A DNA stretch of 64,000 nucleotides from an uncultured Prevotella sp. (GTDB taxonomy: Bacteria > Bacteroidota > Bacteroidia > Bacteroidales > Bacteroidaceae): the NCBI GenBank assembly GCA_944320355.1, contig CALUHC010000004.1:1-64000 (forward strand), written 5' to 3'. The notes under the pieces are model-generated. The model worked only from the letters and a program-made list of their open reading frames with translations, searched no databases and had not been told where the DNA came from. Position 1 is the first letter of the stretch. Every line of letters starts with the position of its first letter. The position numbers and the translations under genes are program-made. Below, piece after piece: positions 7,180-15,714 of this stretch.

Positions 7180-8493
7180 TTACTTCTGGCGTATGAATAT
7201 GTTGATGGGCGAGCCCGTCAGGGTCCAGTTCTCGCGTATCTTGTTCTCAAGGAATCGCTTGTAGGGCTCCTTGATATACTGCGGCAGGTTGGCGTAGAAC
7301 ACGAACGACGGTATCTGCGTGTTGGGCAACTGCGAGCAGTATTTTATCTTGATGTACTTGCCCTTGATAGATGGTGGCGGATAAGCCTCTATGAGCGGCA
7401 GCATGATTTCGTTCAGCTTGGTGGTGCCTATGCGCAGCTTGCGGTTCAGATATACCTCCTTGGCCGTTTCGAGCACCTTGAATATGCGCTGCTTGGTGAG
7501 CGCGGAGGCGAATATTATGGGGAAGTCGGTGAACGGAGCCATGCGCCTGCGTATGGCATCGGTGAACGTGTCGATGACCTTCTGGCTCTTTTCCTCCACC
7601 AGGTCCCACTTGTTGACCACCACCACCAGGCTCTTGTTGTTGTTCTGTATTATCTGGAATATGTTCATGTCTTGCGCCTCTATGCCGCGCGTTGCGTCGA
7701 GCATGAGGATGCAGACGTCGCTGTTCTCTATGGCGCGGATGGAGCGCATCACAGAATAGAACTCCAGGTCTTCGGTCACTTTGTTCTTGCGGCGGATGCC
7801 GGCGGTGTCGACCAGGTAGAAGTCGAAGCCGAACTTGTCATAGCGCGTGTATATGCTGTCGCGCGTGGTGCCGGCTATCTCGGTCACTATGTTGCGGTCT
7901 TCGCCTATGAAGGCGTTGATTATGCTGCTCTTGCCCACGTTGGGTCGCCCCACCACGGCAAAGCGAGGAATGCCCTCTTCGAGCATCTCACCGCTCTTCT
8001 GCGGCAGCTTCTCCACCACGACGTCGAGCAGGTCGCCCGTGCCTCCGCCCGATATTGCGCTGATGCAGTAAGGGTCGCCCAGGCCGAGCGAGTAGAAATC
8101 GGCGGCGTAATAGCGCTGCGCGTTGTCGTCGGTCTTGTTGGCCACGAGGATGACGGGCAGCTTTGAGCGGCGCAATATCTTGGCCACGTCCATGTCGAGG
8201 TCGGTCACTCCGTTGGTGATGTCAACGAGGAAGAGCACCAGGTCGGCCTCCTCGGTGGCTATGAGCACCTGCTTGCGTATCTCCTCCTCGAATATGTCGT
8301 CGGAGTTCACCACCCATCCGCCGGTGTCAACCACCGAAAACTCGCGCCCGTTCCAGTCGCACTTGCCGTACTGGCGGTCGCGCGTGGTGCCGGCTTCGGC
8401 GCTCACTATGGCCTGTCGCGACTGCGTGAGGCGGTTGAATAGGGTCGACTTGCCCACGTTGGGCCTACCCACTATTGCTACTAAGTTTGCCAT
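7180..8493 (-). CDS. der: ribosome-assembly GTPase Der (EngA)
   Basis: 437 residues with two GTPase domains in tandem, unique to Der, and a C-terminal KH-like domain. First G1 motif GRPNVGKST (9-17) with DTGG and NKTD; second GRPNVGKSS with DTAG and NKWD. Der is needed for 50S subunit maturation. Length is standard. It lies 89 bases downstream of era on the same strand, which puts two ribosome-assembly GTPases in one probable operon. Confidence 0.97.
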   Translation of the reverse strand: MANLVAIVGRPNVGKSTLFNRLTQSRQAIVSAEAGTTRDRQYGKCDWNGREFSVVDTGGWVVNSDDIFEEEIRKQVLIATEEADLVLFLVDITNGVTDLDMDVAKILRRSKLPVILVANKTDDNAQRYYAADFYSLGLGDPYCISAISGGGTGDLLDVVVEKLPQKSGEMLEEGIPRFAVVGRPNVGKSSIINAFIGEDRNIVTEIAGTTRDSIYTRYDKFGFDFYLVDTAGIRRKNKVTEDLEFYSVMRSIRAIENSDVCILMLDATRGIEAQDMNIFQIIQNNNKSLVVVVNKWDLVEEKSQKVIDTFTDAIRRRMAPFTDFPIIFASALTKQRIFKVLETAKEVYLNRKLRIGTTKLNEIMLPLIEAYPPPSIKGKYIKIKYCSQLPNTQIPSFVFYANLPQYIKEPYKRFLENKIRENWTLTGSPINIFIRQK

Positions 8494-8582
8494 TGTCTTT
8501 CTTCTTTTGTTTGGTGCGGCGGGGCCGTTGTCCTCCGTCCGCAGCGTTTATAATAATGTGTCGGCGGCCGCGGCCGCCTGCG

Positions 8583-9470
8583 TCAGTCGGGGTTGTAGCC
8601 GAAGCTGTCAAGCTCCTTGTCGGAGTTGCGCCAGTCTTTGTCCACCTTCACGAACAGCTCCAGATAGACACTCTTGCCGAAGAAGCGTTCGAGCGCCTTG
8701 CGGCTCTCCGTGCCCACGCGCTTAAGGGCCACGCCCCGGTGGCCTATGATGATGCCCTTCTGCGAGTCGCGCTCCACGTATATCACGGCGTTTATGTGGA
8801 TGTGCTTGTCGTCTTCCTTGAAGCTCTCCACCCTTACCTCCACAGAGTAGGGTATCTCCTTGGCGTAGTAGAGCAGTATCTTCTCGCGGACTATCTCGCT
8901 GACGAAGAACCTTGCGGGTTTGTCCGTGAGCTGGTCCTTGTCAAAGTAGGGCGGACTGTCGGGCAGCAGCTCGCCTATGCGCTTGAGCAGCAGGTCGGTG
9001 CCAAACTTGTTCTGCGCCGATATGGGCAGTATCTCGGCGTTTGGCAGCAGCGAGTGCCACCGCTCCACCGTCTCGCCGAGCTTCTGCTGGTCCGTGAGGT
9101 CTATCTTGTTGATGAGCAGCAGCACAGGCACCTTCATCTTGGCCACCTTGTCCAGGAAGTCCTTGTTCTTCGTCGGGTCCTCTATCACGTCGGTGACGTA
9201 GAGCAGCACGTCGGCATCCTGCAGGGCCGACTCCGAGAAGGCGAGCATCGACTCCTGCAGCTTGTAGTTGGGCTTGAGCACGCCCGGCGTGTCGGAGAAC
9301 ACTATCTGCATCTCGGGGGTGTTCACGATGCCCATTATACGGTGGCGCGTGGTCTGTGCCTTGAACGTGGCTATGGATATGCGCTCGCCCACGAGCTGGT
9401 TCATCAGCGTCGACTTGCCCACGTTGGGGTTGCCCACTATGTTTACGAATCCTGCCTTGTGCATAGTCAT
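8583..9470 (-). CDS. era: GTPase Era
   Basis: 295 residues. N-terminal GTPase domain: GNPNVGKST near residue 14, the switch block with QTTRHRIMGI, SDTPG and NKID. C-terminal KH domain for 16S rRNA with IIGHRGVALKRVGTESRK and the DWRNSDKELDSFGY end. Era helps 16S 3'-end maturation. The start at 9470 (MTMHKAGFVNIVG) was chosen because it gives the usual length and lies about 60 bases from a good promoter; the frame stays open to 9623, but that extension would read through the promoter. ATG at 9464 is an alternative. Confidence 0.95.
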   Translation of the reverse strand: MTMHKAGFVNIVGNPNVGKSTLMNQLVGERISIATFKAQTTRHRIMGIVNTPEMQIVFSDTPGVLKPNYKLQESMLAFSESALQDADVLLYVTDVIEDPTKNKDFLDKVAKMKVPVLLLINKIDLTDQQKLGETVERWHSLLPNAEILPISAQNKFGTDLLLKRIGELLPDSPPYFDKDQLTDKPARFFVSEIVREKILLYYAKEIPYSVEVRVESFKEDDKHIHINAVIYVERDSQKGIIIGHRGVALKRVGTESRKALERFFGKSVYLELFVKVDKDWRNSDKELDSFGYNPD

Positions 9471-9533
9471 TACGGTTGCTTTTGGTTTGCGGCCGTGGCC
9501 GCCGCGCGGCTCCCCGACCTGTTGAATCAGTTT

Positions 9534-9565
9534 GCAAATATAGCATTTTTGCCGCAGAATTCCAA
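9534..9565 (-). promoter_or_regulatory. promoter for era-der (TTTG-N20-TATATTTG)
   Basis: On the minus strand, TTTG at 9565-9562, 20 bases, then TATATTTG at 9541-9534. Both boxes and the spacing fit the Bacteroidetes consensus. Confidence 0.75.
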
Positions 9566-9670
9566 ACTTTTGGGGCGGATAAATGGATAAACAGCCTGCG
9601 GCAGCGGCCTTGCGGCCACACACAGGCGCGCGTCCCGCCGACCAGCCGGAATCTGGTCAAAAATCAAAGC

Positions 9671-9787
9671 CTGCCGTTTGGCGTTGCAAAACGCGCCGTT
9701 TCGCGTTCCAAAACGACCCGTTTCGCCGTCTGAAACGCGCCGTTTCGCAGGCCAAAACGGCACGTCCTGTAACGCCATTGATTATCA
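9671..9787. repeat. AACGTGCCGTT palindrome array
   Basis: About five units of the form AAACGcGCCGTTTcG spaced about 21 bases apart, such as GAAACGCGCCGTTTCGC and CAAAACGGCACGTCCTG, followed by the joint CGCCATTGATTATCAG. It lies just upstream of the broken barrel gene at 9899. The rest of 9471-9898 holds the era promoter and no further recognised feature. Confidence 0.75.
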
Positions 9788-9898
9788 GCCACTTGCAGGC
9801 GCGGCGTGGGCGGCGTGCCGAGTGGCAAAAAACAATGGTGCTGTTCCTTTTTTGCAAGCAGTCGGGGTGGGGCATGGCGGTGAGGCCGAGAGGCAGGC

Positions 9899-10282
9899 GG
9901 CTATTTCACCACTGCCGATGGTATCACCTCCATGCGTGCCGAAGAAAATGTCGAATTGCAGAAGAGCTATCTCAGCTACACGGTGTTGCGCTTGCCCGTG
10001 ATGCTCGAATGGCAACGCCGTGCGGGCGGCAATGACCTCTTCGCCGCCGCCGGTGCCTCTGTGGAACTGCGCCTCAAGGACCGCTCGCGCTATAAAATTG
10101 ACGGCAATACGCGCACCGAGACAAACAGCACCAACATGAACCCGCTGGGCTTTAACCTCGAATTCCTCGCCGGCTACGGCTTCCTCATGCTTTACGGGCG
10201 CGCCTCGCTGACCCCGCTGTTCAAGAAAAGCCACGCTCCGGAGTGCTATCCCGTGGCTCTGGGATTAGGGATAAGAATCTGA
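9899..10282 (+). pseudogene. C-terminal fragment of an outer-membrane beta-barrel protein
   Basis: The open frame begins after a stop at 9881. About 125 residues look like the last strands of a small porin-like barrel: alternating polar/hydrophobic stretches, LPVMLEWQ, LFAAAGASVELRLK, NLEFLAGYGFLMLYGRASLTPLF and a terminal VALGLGIRI. There is no signal peptide, and protein-like sequence (YFTTADGITS) precedes the first ATG at 9932, so the 5' part of the gene is missing. The break falls near the repeat array at 9671-9787. Probably a dead remnant. Confidence 0.65.
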
Positions 10283-10287
10283 GAAAG

Positions 10288-10394
10288 GTAAAAAGGTAAA
10301 AAAGTACAAAGGTAAAAAGGGCCGCGCACATATCAGTTGTCATGTGGCAATCGTGCGCGGCCCTTTTTACCTTTGTACTTTTTTACCTTTTTAC
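10288..10394. terminator. bidirectional terminator, perfect 42-base inverted repeat
   Basis: Arms 10288-10329 and 10353-10394 are exact complements (GGGCCGCGCAC against GTGCGCGGCCC, then A-rich against U-rich), with a 23-base loop. It lies between the barrel remnant (+) and the barrel gene (-). U-rich tracts follow the GC stem on both strands. The GTAAAAAGGTAAAAAAG arms are longer than a terminator needs. Confidence 0.75.
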
Positions 10395-10402
10395 TTTTCC
10401 CG

Positions 10403-11284
10403 TCAGAACCTCAGGCTGACGTAGAAGCGCATTGAGCCTACTTTCCACTTGGTGGAAGGTTTGTCGCCCGACAGGTCGATGTCGCCGGTGTCCTCGATGT
10501 CCTCAAGGGCTCCAAGGTCGAACATGCTGTCGTACTTCACGTTGCCCCAGCGTCCCTCGATGCCGAGCGAGATGACCCGGTAGGAGATGGCTCCGCCGAA
10601 GGAGAAGAACGTTCCGTAGCTCGTGCTGAACTCCTCGGCCGCGTAGAGCATGGAGAACGACGGGGTGACGCGGAAGTAGAGGTTGGCCTTGAGGTGGTCG
10701 ATGGGGTTGATGGTCACCGACGGGCCTACCGACATACCTATCTCGGCCTGGTACATATCCTCGGTTTCGTCCTCATAGTAGTCGCCCTCGCCGCCGTTGG
10801 GATAGTCCGGGTCGTAATAGTTGCCGCCGTCGTAGCTGCCGTCGTCGGAATAGTCGCCGCCGAAGAAGCCCCACTTGTCCTCATATTTGGCGAAGTTGAT
10901 GTCGAAGTAGCTCCAGTCGATGCCGAACTTTATCATGCCCAGCAGCGGCTTCTTGTGCAGGTAGTATGTGCGGCCGTTGGTCAGGGCCACGCCGAAGTCG
11001 GAGCGCCAAGTGCCGTTGACGTCCTTCTGCGTGAGGCTCTGGTTCACGTAGGATATGTTGAAGTACTTGGCGCGGTCGTTCCATATCTCGCGGTTGCGCA
11101 CGTCTTCCTCCAGTTCCTCGTTGCTCGACTTCAGCGCCTTCAGCTCGCGCTGCAGCGAGTCTACGAGCATGGTGAGCGAGTCGCCCGTGTGCACTCCGGG
11201 TGCCACTTCCGGTATCTGTTGCGCCCCGGCTGTGCCGAACGCCATTGCGGCTGCCGCGAGCGTGAATATCTTCTTGAATGTCAT
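10403..11284 (-). CDS. outer-membrane beta-barrel protein with short coiled coil
   Basis: 293 residues. A signal peptide ends GTAGAQ (about 1-21); a short heptad region follows (LVDSLQRELKALKSSNEELEEDV, about 42-64); the rest has the alternating pattern of an outer-membrane barrel and ends in an aromatic-terminated strand (GSMRFYVSLRF). A Gly/Asp/Tyr-rich loop at about 143-175 (GDYSDDGSYDGGNYYDPDYP) is probably surface-exposed. It lies 31 bases downstream of the lipoprotein gene at 11316-12314, so the two are probably made together. No specific family is recognised. Confidence 0.75.
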   Translation of the reverse strand: MTFKKIFTLAAAAMAFGTAGAQQIPEVAPGVHTGDSLTMLVDSLQRELKALKSSNEELEEDVRNREIWNDRAKYFNISYVNQSLTQKDVNGTWRSDFGVALTNGRTYYLHKKPLLGMIKFGIDWSYFDINFAKYEDKWGFFGGDYSDDGSYDGGNYYDPDYPNGGEGDYYEDETEDMYQAEIGMSVGPSVTINPIDHLKANLYFRVTPSFSMLYAAEEFSTSYGTFFSFGGAISYRVISLGIEGRWGNVKYDSMFDLGALEDIEDTGDIDLSGDKPSTKWKVGSMRFYVSLRF

Positions 11285-11315
11285 GGTGCTGTTGTTTCTT
11301 GTTGTTTACTGTTGG

Positions 11316-12314
11316 TTAGTTTGCGTTTATGCTTGTCATGAAGTTCCAACCGAGGCTTATTCTCACCCCGCCGCGCTCAATGAACACGAAGAATGACTCT
11401 GAGTATCCGTCGGCCGGAGCAGGCACGGTGAACGATATGCCGCTGTCGGTCACTGTGGTCTCGGCATAGAAATACTCGCCGCGGTCGATGCTGTAGAGCT
11501 CTATGCGGTCGCCGTCGAGGAAACATTGGCCCGACATGGTGAGTGTCTCGCCGGGCGTGAACTCATAGCCCGAGGGCAGCTGCACCACGTGCCCGGTGTT
11601 GGCAGTGGCCATGCCGGCATACGACATCTCGCCGTTGTGCTCCCACCACACCTGTGCGTCGCCTATCAGGCAGGCCACGGCGGTCAGCTGGCTGTAGTCG
11701 GTGCCGGTCACGTCGGCCTCCTGCAATACGCTCGACACCACCATGTTGCCATCGTCGTCATACCCTATGGAGCGCAGGTAGACGTGGTCGCTCTCGTCGA
11801 AGTCATATCCGCCAAGCTCGATCAGGGTCATGTCGTCGTTCTGATAGCAATTGTTGAGGTAAGGCATGGTTACCCTTATCAGCCCTATCTCGTATTTCAC
11901 ACCGTCGCGCACTATGTAGACGATGGCGTCGCTGTATGTGATTTCTCCCGGGATGATGAAGCAGAGGAAGTCGTCGCTGTAGCTTTGCACGGTGGCCTCC
12001 ACCTCGGTCATCACGTCGGGCTGGCCGTCGCCGTTGTTGTCTTGCCCGCTGCCGGTGCTTGCGTCTCCGTCAATCCCGTCGTCGTTCTGCACGAGCACGC
12101 GGTCGCTGCCCGAGAATCCCGAACCGCGCAGCATCACCACCGAGCCTGGGTAAAAGTAGCCATAATACGGCAGCTTCACGTCGATGTAGCCGCCGAGCCC
12201 CTCGTCGCCGTCAGAGAACGGTGCCTGCTCGTCTTCCACACAGGCCGTCATGACCAGCGCGGCCGCCATGAGCGAAAGCACAAGTCGGCCATACTTGAAC
12301 ATTGTTTTCTTCAT
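11316..12314 (-). CDS. lipoprotein with IPT/TIG-like repeats
   Basis: 332 residues from ATG 12314; ATG at 12323 adds three. The signal peptide ends in a lipobox (VMTAC) followed by VEDEQ. The body has two segments resembling IPT/TIG folds (YFYPGSVVMLRGSGFSGSDRVLV and FTPGETLTMSGQCFLDGDRIELY). Between them is an Asp/Gly-rich stretch containing DNNGDGQPD, which looks like a calcium-binding loop. It is probably anchored to the outer membrane. It has its own promoter and is followed by the barrel gene, so a lipoprotein-barrel pair is plausible; function unknown. Confidence 0.75.
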   Translation of the reverse strand: MKKTMFKYGRLVLSLMAAALVMTACVEDEQAPFSDGDEGLGGYIDVKLPYYGYFYPGSVVMLRGSGFSGSDRVLVQNDDGIDGDASTGSGQDNNGDGQPDVMTEVEATVQSYSDDFLCFIIPGEITYSDAIVYIVRDGVKYEIGLIRVTMPYLNNCYQNDDMTLIELGGYDFDESDHVYLRSIGYDDDGNMVVSSVLQEADVTGTDYSQLTAVACLIGDAQVWWEHNGEMSYAGMATANTGHVVQLPSGYEFTPGETLTMSGQCFLDGDRIELYSIDRGEYFYAETTVTDSGISFTVPAPADGYSESFFVFIERGGVRISLGWNFMTSINAN

Positions 12315-12415
12315 ACCTATCATTCGTTTTTACGGTTAAGCATATAGAGTGCTGCCTCGGCCTGCCAGGGCATCGCGCAGCCTGCCACAAAGCGCGAAGC
12401 GCAGTTAACGGCTGC

Positions 12416-12447
12416 CAAAATTAGTTAGAAAGATTCAATCCGCCAAA
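12416..12447 (-). promoter_or_regulatory. promoter for the lipoprotein-barrel operon (TTTG-N20-TAATTTTG)
   Basis: On the minus strand, TTTG at 12447-12444, 20 bases, then TAATTTTG at 12423-12416, about 100 bases from the start codon. A textbook Bacteroidetes promoter. Confidence 0.75.
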
Positions 12448-12558
12448 TATTCCATTGCCATTTTCATCATTTGGCCCGCAAATCGCCTGAAGGCGCGTTT
12501 CCGCGCCGGCGTGCAAACGACTGTTAATTGTGTTAATTTCGGCATGGCAAGAGCCTCC

Positions 12559-12915
12559 GAGAATCACGTTTTCGCAAAAAGAAAGCCGCAAGGACGCAAA
12601 TATCGCGAAAACGAGTGTGCAACCTTAACTTGCTGAGAGTCATGGAGGTTATTGGAGGGATGGACAAAGTGTGCAGCAATCGGCACCCGAATATCCGCCG
12701 GGAAGCCGCCGAAAACGGCGCTTTTTGGCCGAAAACAACCTGCAAAATCTCTCGTTTCGCATTGCAAAGCAGGCCATATCGCGTTGCGATGCGTGCCGTT
12801 TGGCAATCCGAAACGGGCCATATCGCAAAATGGCCTGCCGTTTTTTGCCAAACATTTCGCTCGACTGCGCTTCCCGTTGTCTGTTTCGTCGTTTCCCGAA
12901 GTGTTAAATTCAGGG
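12559..12915 (+). repeat. 355-358-base composite structured element, copy 1
   Basis: 357 bases with the same parts in the same order as 20141-20498 and inverted 44766-45120: a CGTTTTCGC...GCGAAAACG stem, GTGTGCAA, a second GTGTGCAGCAAT-like block, ATATCCGCCGG...GCCGAAAAC, a TTTTT run, an array of AACGTGCCGTT-related palindromes (about 12745-12842), a TCTGTTTCGTCGTTTC-like block and GTGTTAAATTCAGGG at the end. After it, to about 12951, comes GGAAGCAGGAGCGCGGACAA, the AGGAGT family also found next to the third copy. The reading frames crossing it are not conserved between copies. Confidence 0.75.
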
Positions 12916-12953
12916 AGGCCGGAGAGGGGAAGCAGGAGCGCGGACAATGGCTT

Positions 12954-13016
12954 TTAAGGAGTTAAAGGAGTCATGGGGAGCTGTCGCTACGTTTCACTCC
13001 GCCGAGGAGTTAGAGG
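12954..13016 (-). repeat. GGAGCGATAAC repeat, copy 3 (inverted)
   Basis: The reverse complement reads CTAACTCCTCGGCGGAGTGA then AACGTAGCGACAGCTCC and ends in ACTCCTTTAACTCC, matching the three other copies in the window. Confidence 0.55.
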
Positions 13017-13153
13017 GCATTGGCTTTGTGCCCGTCGCAGCCCAAGTTGTCCCTTGGGTAGCTTTGGAGGAGCATTCTGGTTGTTCCGCATGGCTTTTTT
13101 ATAATGAATGTCCGCTGTGTTGCAAAACTCGAAGCGCATTGTGGAGGTGTATC

Positions 13154-13239
13154 AAAATGTGTGTTTAGGTCTGCAAACAGCTCCCTCGCCCTTTGGGAGA
13201 GGGCCGGGGATAGGGCTTGCAGGCCTAAACACACATTTT
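13154..13239. repeat. inverted repeat with 23-base arms
   Basis: Arms 13154-13176 and 13217-13239 (TGTGTGTTTAGGTCTGCAA against TTGCAGGCCTAAACACACA) with one mismatch and a 40-base loop that contains a smaller CCCTCGCCCTTTGGGAGAGGG hairpin. The flank at 13104-13142 (AATGTCCGC...GAAGCGCATTG) also occurs at 20549-20581, next to another large inverted repeat. With the composite element and the short repeat, these fill 12324-13515; I see nothing coding there. Confidence 0.65.
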
Positions 13240-13461
13240 GCTATACCCTCACAAGTGCGCTTTGTGGGGTGGCGATATGCTGACTTCCTTGTAAAGGGAA
13301 AAAGGTCAGCATACAAAATGCACAATTTCATACCGCGCAAAGTATAACTTCCGACGGCCGATGGGGCTTCAAGCTTCGGTAATCTCATTTCAACTACATT
13401 TTGACACAGCCTCTTGTTTGTTAAAATTCTGTAATTGTTAGGCTGTTACACCTTTTATCTG

Positions 13462-13469
13462 TAATTTTG
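13462..13469 (+). promoter_or_regulatory. -7 promoter box for tig
   Basis: TAATTTTG, matching TAnnTTTG, 46 bases before the tig start. A weak TTG lies about 24 bases upstream. Confidence 0.55.
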
Positions 13470-13515
13470 CACGCTGCATTTTGGACATTAAATTATATAT
13501 AAATACAGAAGAGAG

Positions 13516-14883
13516 ATGAATATTTCGTTCGAGAGTCCCGACAAAATCAATGGGCGGCTGACGCTGACCATTGAGAAGGAGGATTATGAAAAAGACATGG
13601 AGAAAACGCTGAAGGACTATCGGAAAAAAGCCAATATGCCCGGCTTCCGCCCGGGAATGGTGCCGATGGGACTGATAAAGCGCCAGTATGGTGAGGCTGT
13701 GAAAGCTGACACCATCAACAAGTTGATAGGCGAAAAGCTCTATGCCTACATTCGTGAGAACAAGATACAGATGCTCGGCGAGCCCATGCCCGACGTGGAG
13801 CAGCAGCAGGAGAACGATCTGAAGACCGACGGACCGTTCACGTTTGTGTTCGACATTGCCGTGGCTCCTGAGTTCAAGGCCGAGCTGACATCCGACGACA
13901 CAGTCGACTATTATGACATAACGGTAGACGACGAGCTTGTTGGCCGCCAGGTGGATATGTTCGCATCGCGCACCGGCCACTATGACAAGGCCGACGTTTA
14001 CGACCCGGAGCAGCACGATATGCTGAAGGGCGACCTGCGCGAACTCGGCCCCGACGGCAACGCAAAAGAGGACGGTGTGGTGGTTGAGGCCGCTGTGCTC
14101 ATGCCCGAATATATAAAGGTGGACGAGCAGAAGGCTCTCTTCGACGGCGCTAAGCCCGGCAGCGTGATCACATTCAACCCGAGGAAGGCCTACCCGGACA
14201 ACGACGCCGAACTGGCCTCGCTGCTGAAGGTGGACAAGGAGAAGGCCGCCGCCATCGACTCAGACTTCACTTACCTCGTCACGGAGATATCGCGCTTTGT
14301 CAAGGCTCCGGTGGACCAGGCACTGTTTGACGCGGTGTTCGGCAAGGACGAAGTGAAGAGCGAGGAGGAGTTCCGCGGCAAGATTGCCGAGGGCATCAAG
14401 GCCCAGCTGGCTGCCGACGAGGGCTACAAGTTCCTCATGGACGTTCGCGCTTACCTCGAAAACAAGGTTGGCGAGCTGCAGTTCCCCGACGAGCTGCTGA
14501 AGCGCATCATGCTCAGCAACAACAAGGACAAGGGCCAGAAGTTCGTTGACGACAACTATGAGGCCAGCATCAAGGAACTGAAGTGGCACTTGATAAAGGA
14601 GCAACTCGTGGCCGCCAACGAGATAAAGGTCGATGACAACGACGTGAAGGCCGCCGCGCGCGAGGCTGTACGTATGCAGTTCGCCCAGTACGGAATGACA
14701 AACGTGGAGGACGAGTACATCGAGAAGTACGCCAACGAAATGCTCAAGGAGCGCAAGAACATCGACAACTTTGTAGACCGTGCCGTCGATATCAAGCTCA
14801 TCAACGCGCTGAAGGGCGTGGTGAAACTGAACAAGAAAGCCATATCTCTTGACGACTTCAACAAAATGATGCAAGAAAAATAA
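13516..14883 (+). CDS. tig: trigger factor, ribosome-associated chaperone
   Basis: 455 residues. The N-terminal ribosome-binding domain carries the signature loop NMPGFRPGMVPMGLIKR (about 44-60), close to the family GFRxGKVP. The middle region corresponds to the PPIase-like domain but is divergent, as is usual in Bacteroidetes. The rest is long helices (EFRGKIAEGIKAQLAADEGYK, ELLKRIMLSNNKDKG) forming the chaperone arms. It binds nascent chains at the ribosome exit. It is followed by clpP and clpX, the usual chaperone-protease neighbourhood, but clpP has its own -7 box. Confidence 0.93.
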   Translation: MNISFESPDKINGRLTLTIEKEDYEKDMEKTLKDYRKKANMPGFRPGMVPMGLIKRQYGEAVKADTINKLIGEKLYAYIRENKIQMLGEPMPDVEQQQENDLKTDGPFTFVFDIAVAPEFKAELTSDDTVDYYDITVDDELVGRQVDMFASRTGHYDKADVYDPEQHDMLKGDLRELGPDGNAKEDGVVVEAAVLMPEYIKVDEQKALFDGAKPGSVITFNPRKAYPDNDAELASLLKVDKEKAAAIDSDFTYLVTEISRFVKAPVDQALFDAVFGKDEVKSEEEFRGKIAEGIKAQLAADEGYKFLMDVRAYLENKVGELQFPDELLKRIMLSNNKDKGQKFVDDNYEASIKELKWHLIKEQLVAANEIKVDDNDVKAAAREAVRMQFAQYGMTNVEDEYIEKYANEMLKERKNIDNFVDRAVDIKLINALKGVVKLNKKAISLDDFNKMMQEK

Positions 14884-14936
14884 GGGTGTTTGATAAAAAA
14901 ACTTCCCTTGATAAGGAGGTTGTCGACTTTTTTTAT

Positions 14937-14944
14937 TAACTTTG
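14937..14944 (+). promoter_or_regulatory. -7 promoter box for clpP-clpX
   Basis: TAACTTTG, matching TAnnTTTG, 86 bases before the clpP start. Confidence 0.6.
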
Positions 14945-15030
14945 TTCCACGAACAAACAAATAAAAGGTCGATAGCCTTCTTTTTTGTTTCTTTATTCCG
15001 AAAACAACAAACAACATCAACGACACAGAC

Positions 15031-15696
15031 ATGAATGACTTCAGGAAATATGCCACGAGGCATTTGGGGATAAACGGACAGGTGCTTGACGATATTGTCA
15101 GCGCCCAGAACCAATATCTCAATCCCTACATACTCGAAGAGCGGCAGCTCAACGTGACGCAGATGGACGTGTTCTCGCGCCTGATGATGGACCGCATCAT
15201 CTTCCTCGGCACGCAGATTGACGACTACACCGCCAACACCCTGCAGGCTCAGCTGCTATACCTCGACTCAGTAGACTCGGGCAAGGACATCTCCATATAC
15301 ATCAACTCGCCGGGCGGAAGCGTCACCGCCGGCCTCGGCATCTATGACACCATGCAGTTCATATCGAGCGACGTGGCCACCATCTGCACCGGCATGGCCG
15401 CATCCATGGCCGCCGTGCTCCTCGTGGCCGGCACAGAGGGCAAGCGCTCCGCGCTCACCCACAGCCGCGTGATGATACACCAGCCGCTCGGAGGAGTGCA
15501 GGGCCAGGCCTCAGACATAGAGATAGAGGCCAAGGAGATAATGAAGTTCAAGAAAGAACTCTACACCATCATCTCCGAGCACTCGCACACTCCTTACGAG
15601 AAAGTGTGGAACGACTCTGACCGCAACTACTGGATGACGGCCGAGGAGGCCAAGGAGTATGGCATGATAGACAACGTGCTGACCAAGAAAAAATAG
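15031..15696 (+). CDS. clpP: ATP-dependent Clp protease proteolytic subunit
   Basis: 221 residues. The serine protease triad is visible: Ser125 in GMAASMAAV, His150 in RVMIHQPLGG and an Asp in the NDSDRNYWM block (about 195-197). SPGGSVTAGLGIYDTMQ is the oxyanion-strand block. The N-terminus is slightly longer than E. coli ClpP, consistent with a propeptide removed on assembly. It forms a 14-mer that degrades proteins unfolded by ClpX, whose gene starts 18 bases downstream. Confidence 0.97.
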   Translation: MNDFRKYATRHLGINGQVLDDIVSAQNQYLNPYILEERQLNVTQMDVFSRLMMDRIIFLGTQIDDYTANTLQAQLLYLDSVDSGKDISIYINSPGGSVTAGLGIYDTMQFISSDVATICTGMAASMAAVLLVAGTEGKRSALTHSRVMIHQPLGGVQGQASDIEIEAKEIMKFKKELYTIISEHSHTPYEKVWNDSDRNYWMTAEEAKEYGMIDNVLTKKK

Positions 15697-15714
15697 TAGC
15701 GGGGGACACAGGCG

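Noticed and set aside
9471..9623. 51-residue N-terminal extension of Era
   Set aside because: It overlaps the TTTG-N20-TATATTTG promoter and is absent from the normal Era length.
12615..12965. Open frames of about 100 codons through the composite elements (also at 20277 and 44711)
   Set aside because: The peptide sequences are not conserved between the three element copies, while the DNA landmarks are; they are translated palindromes.
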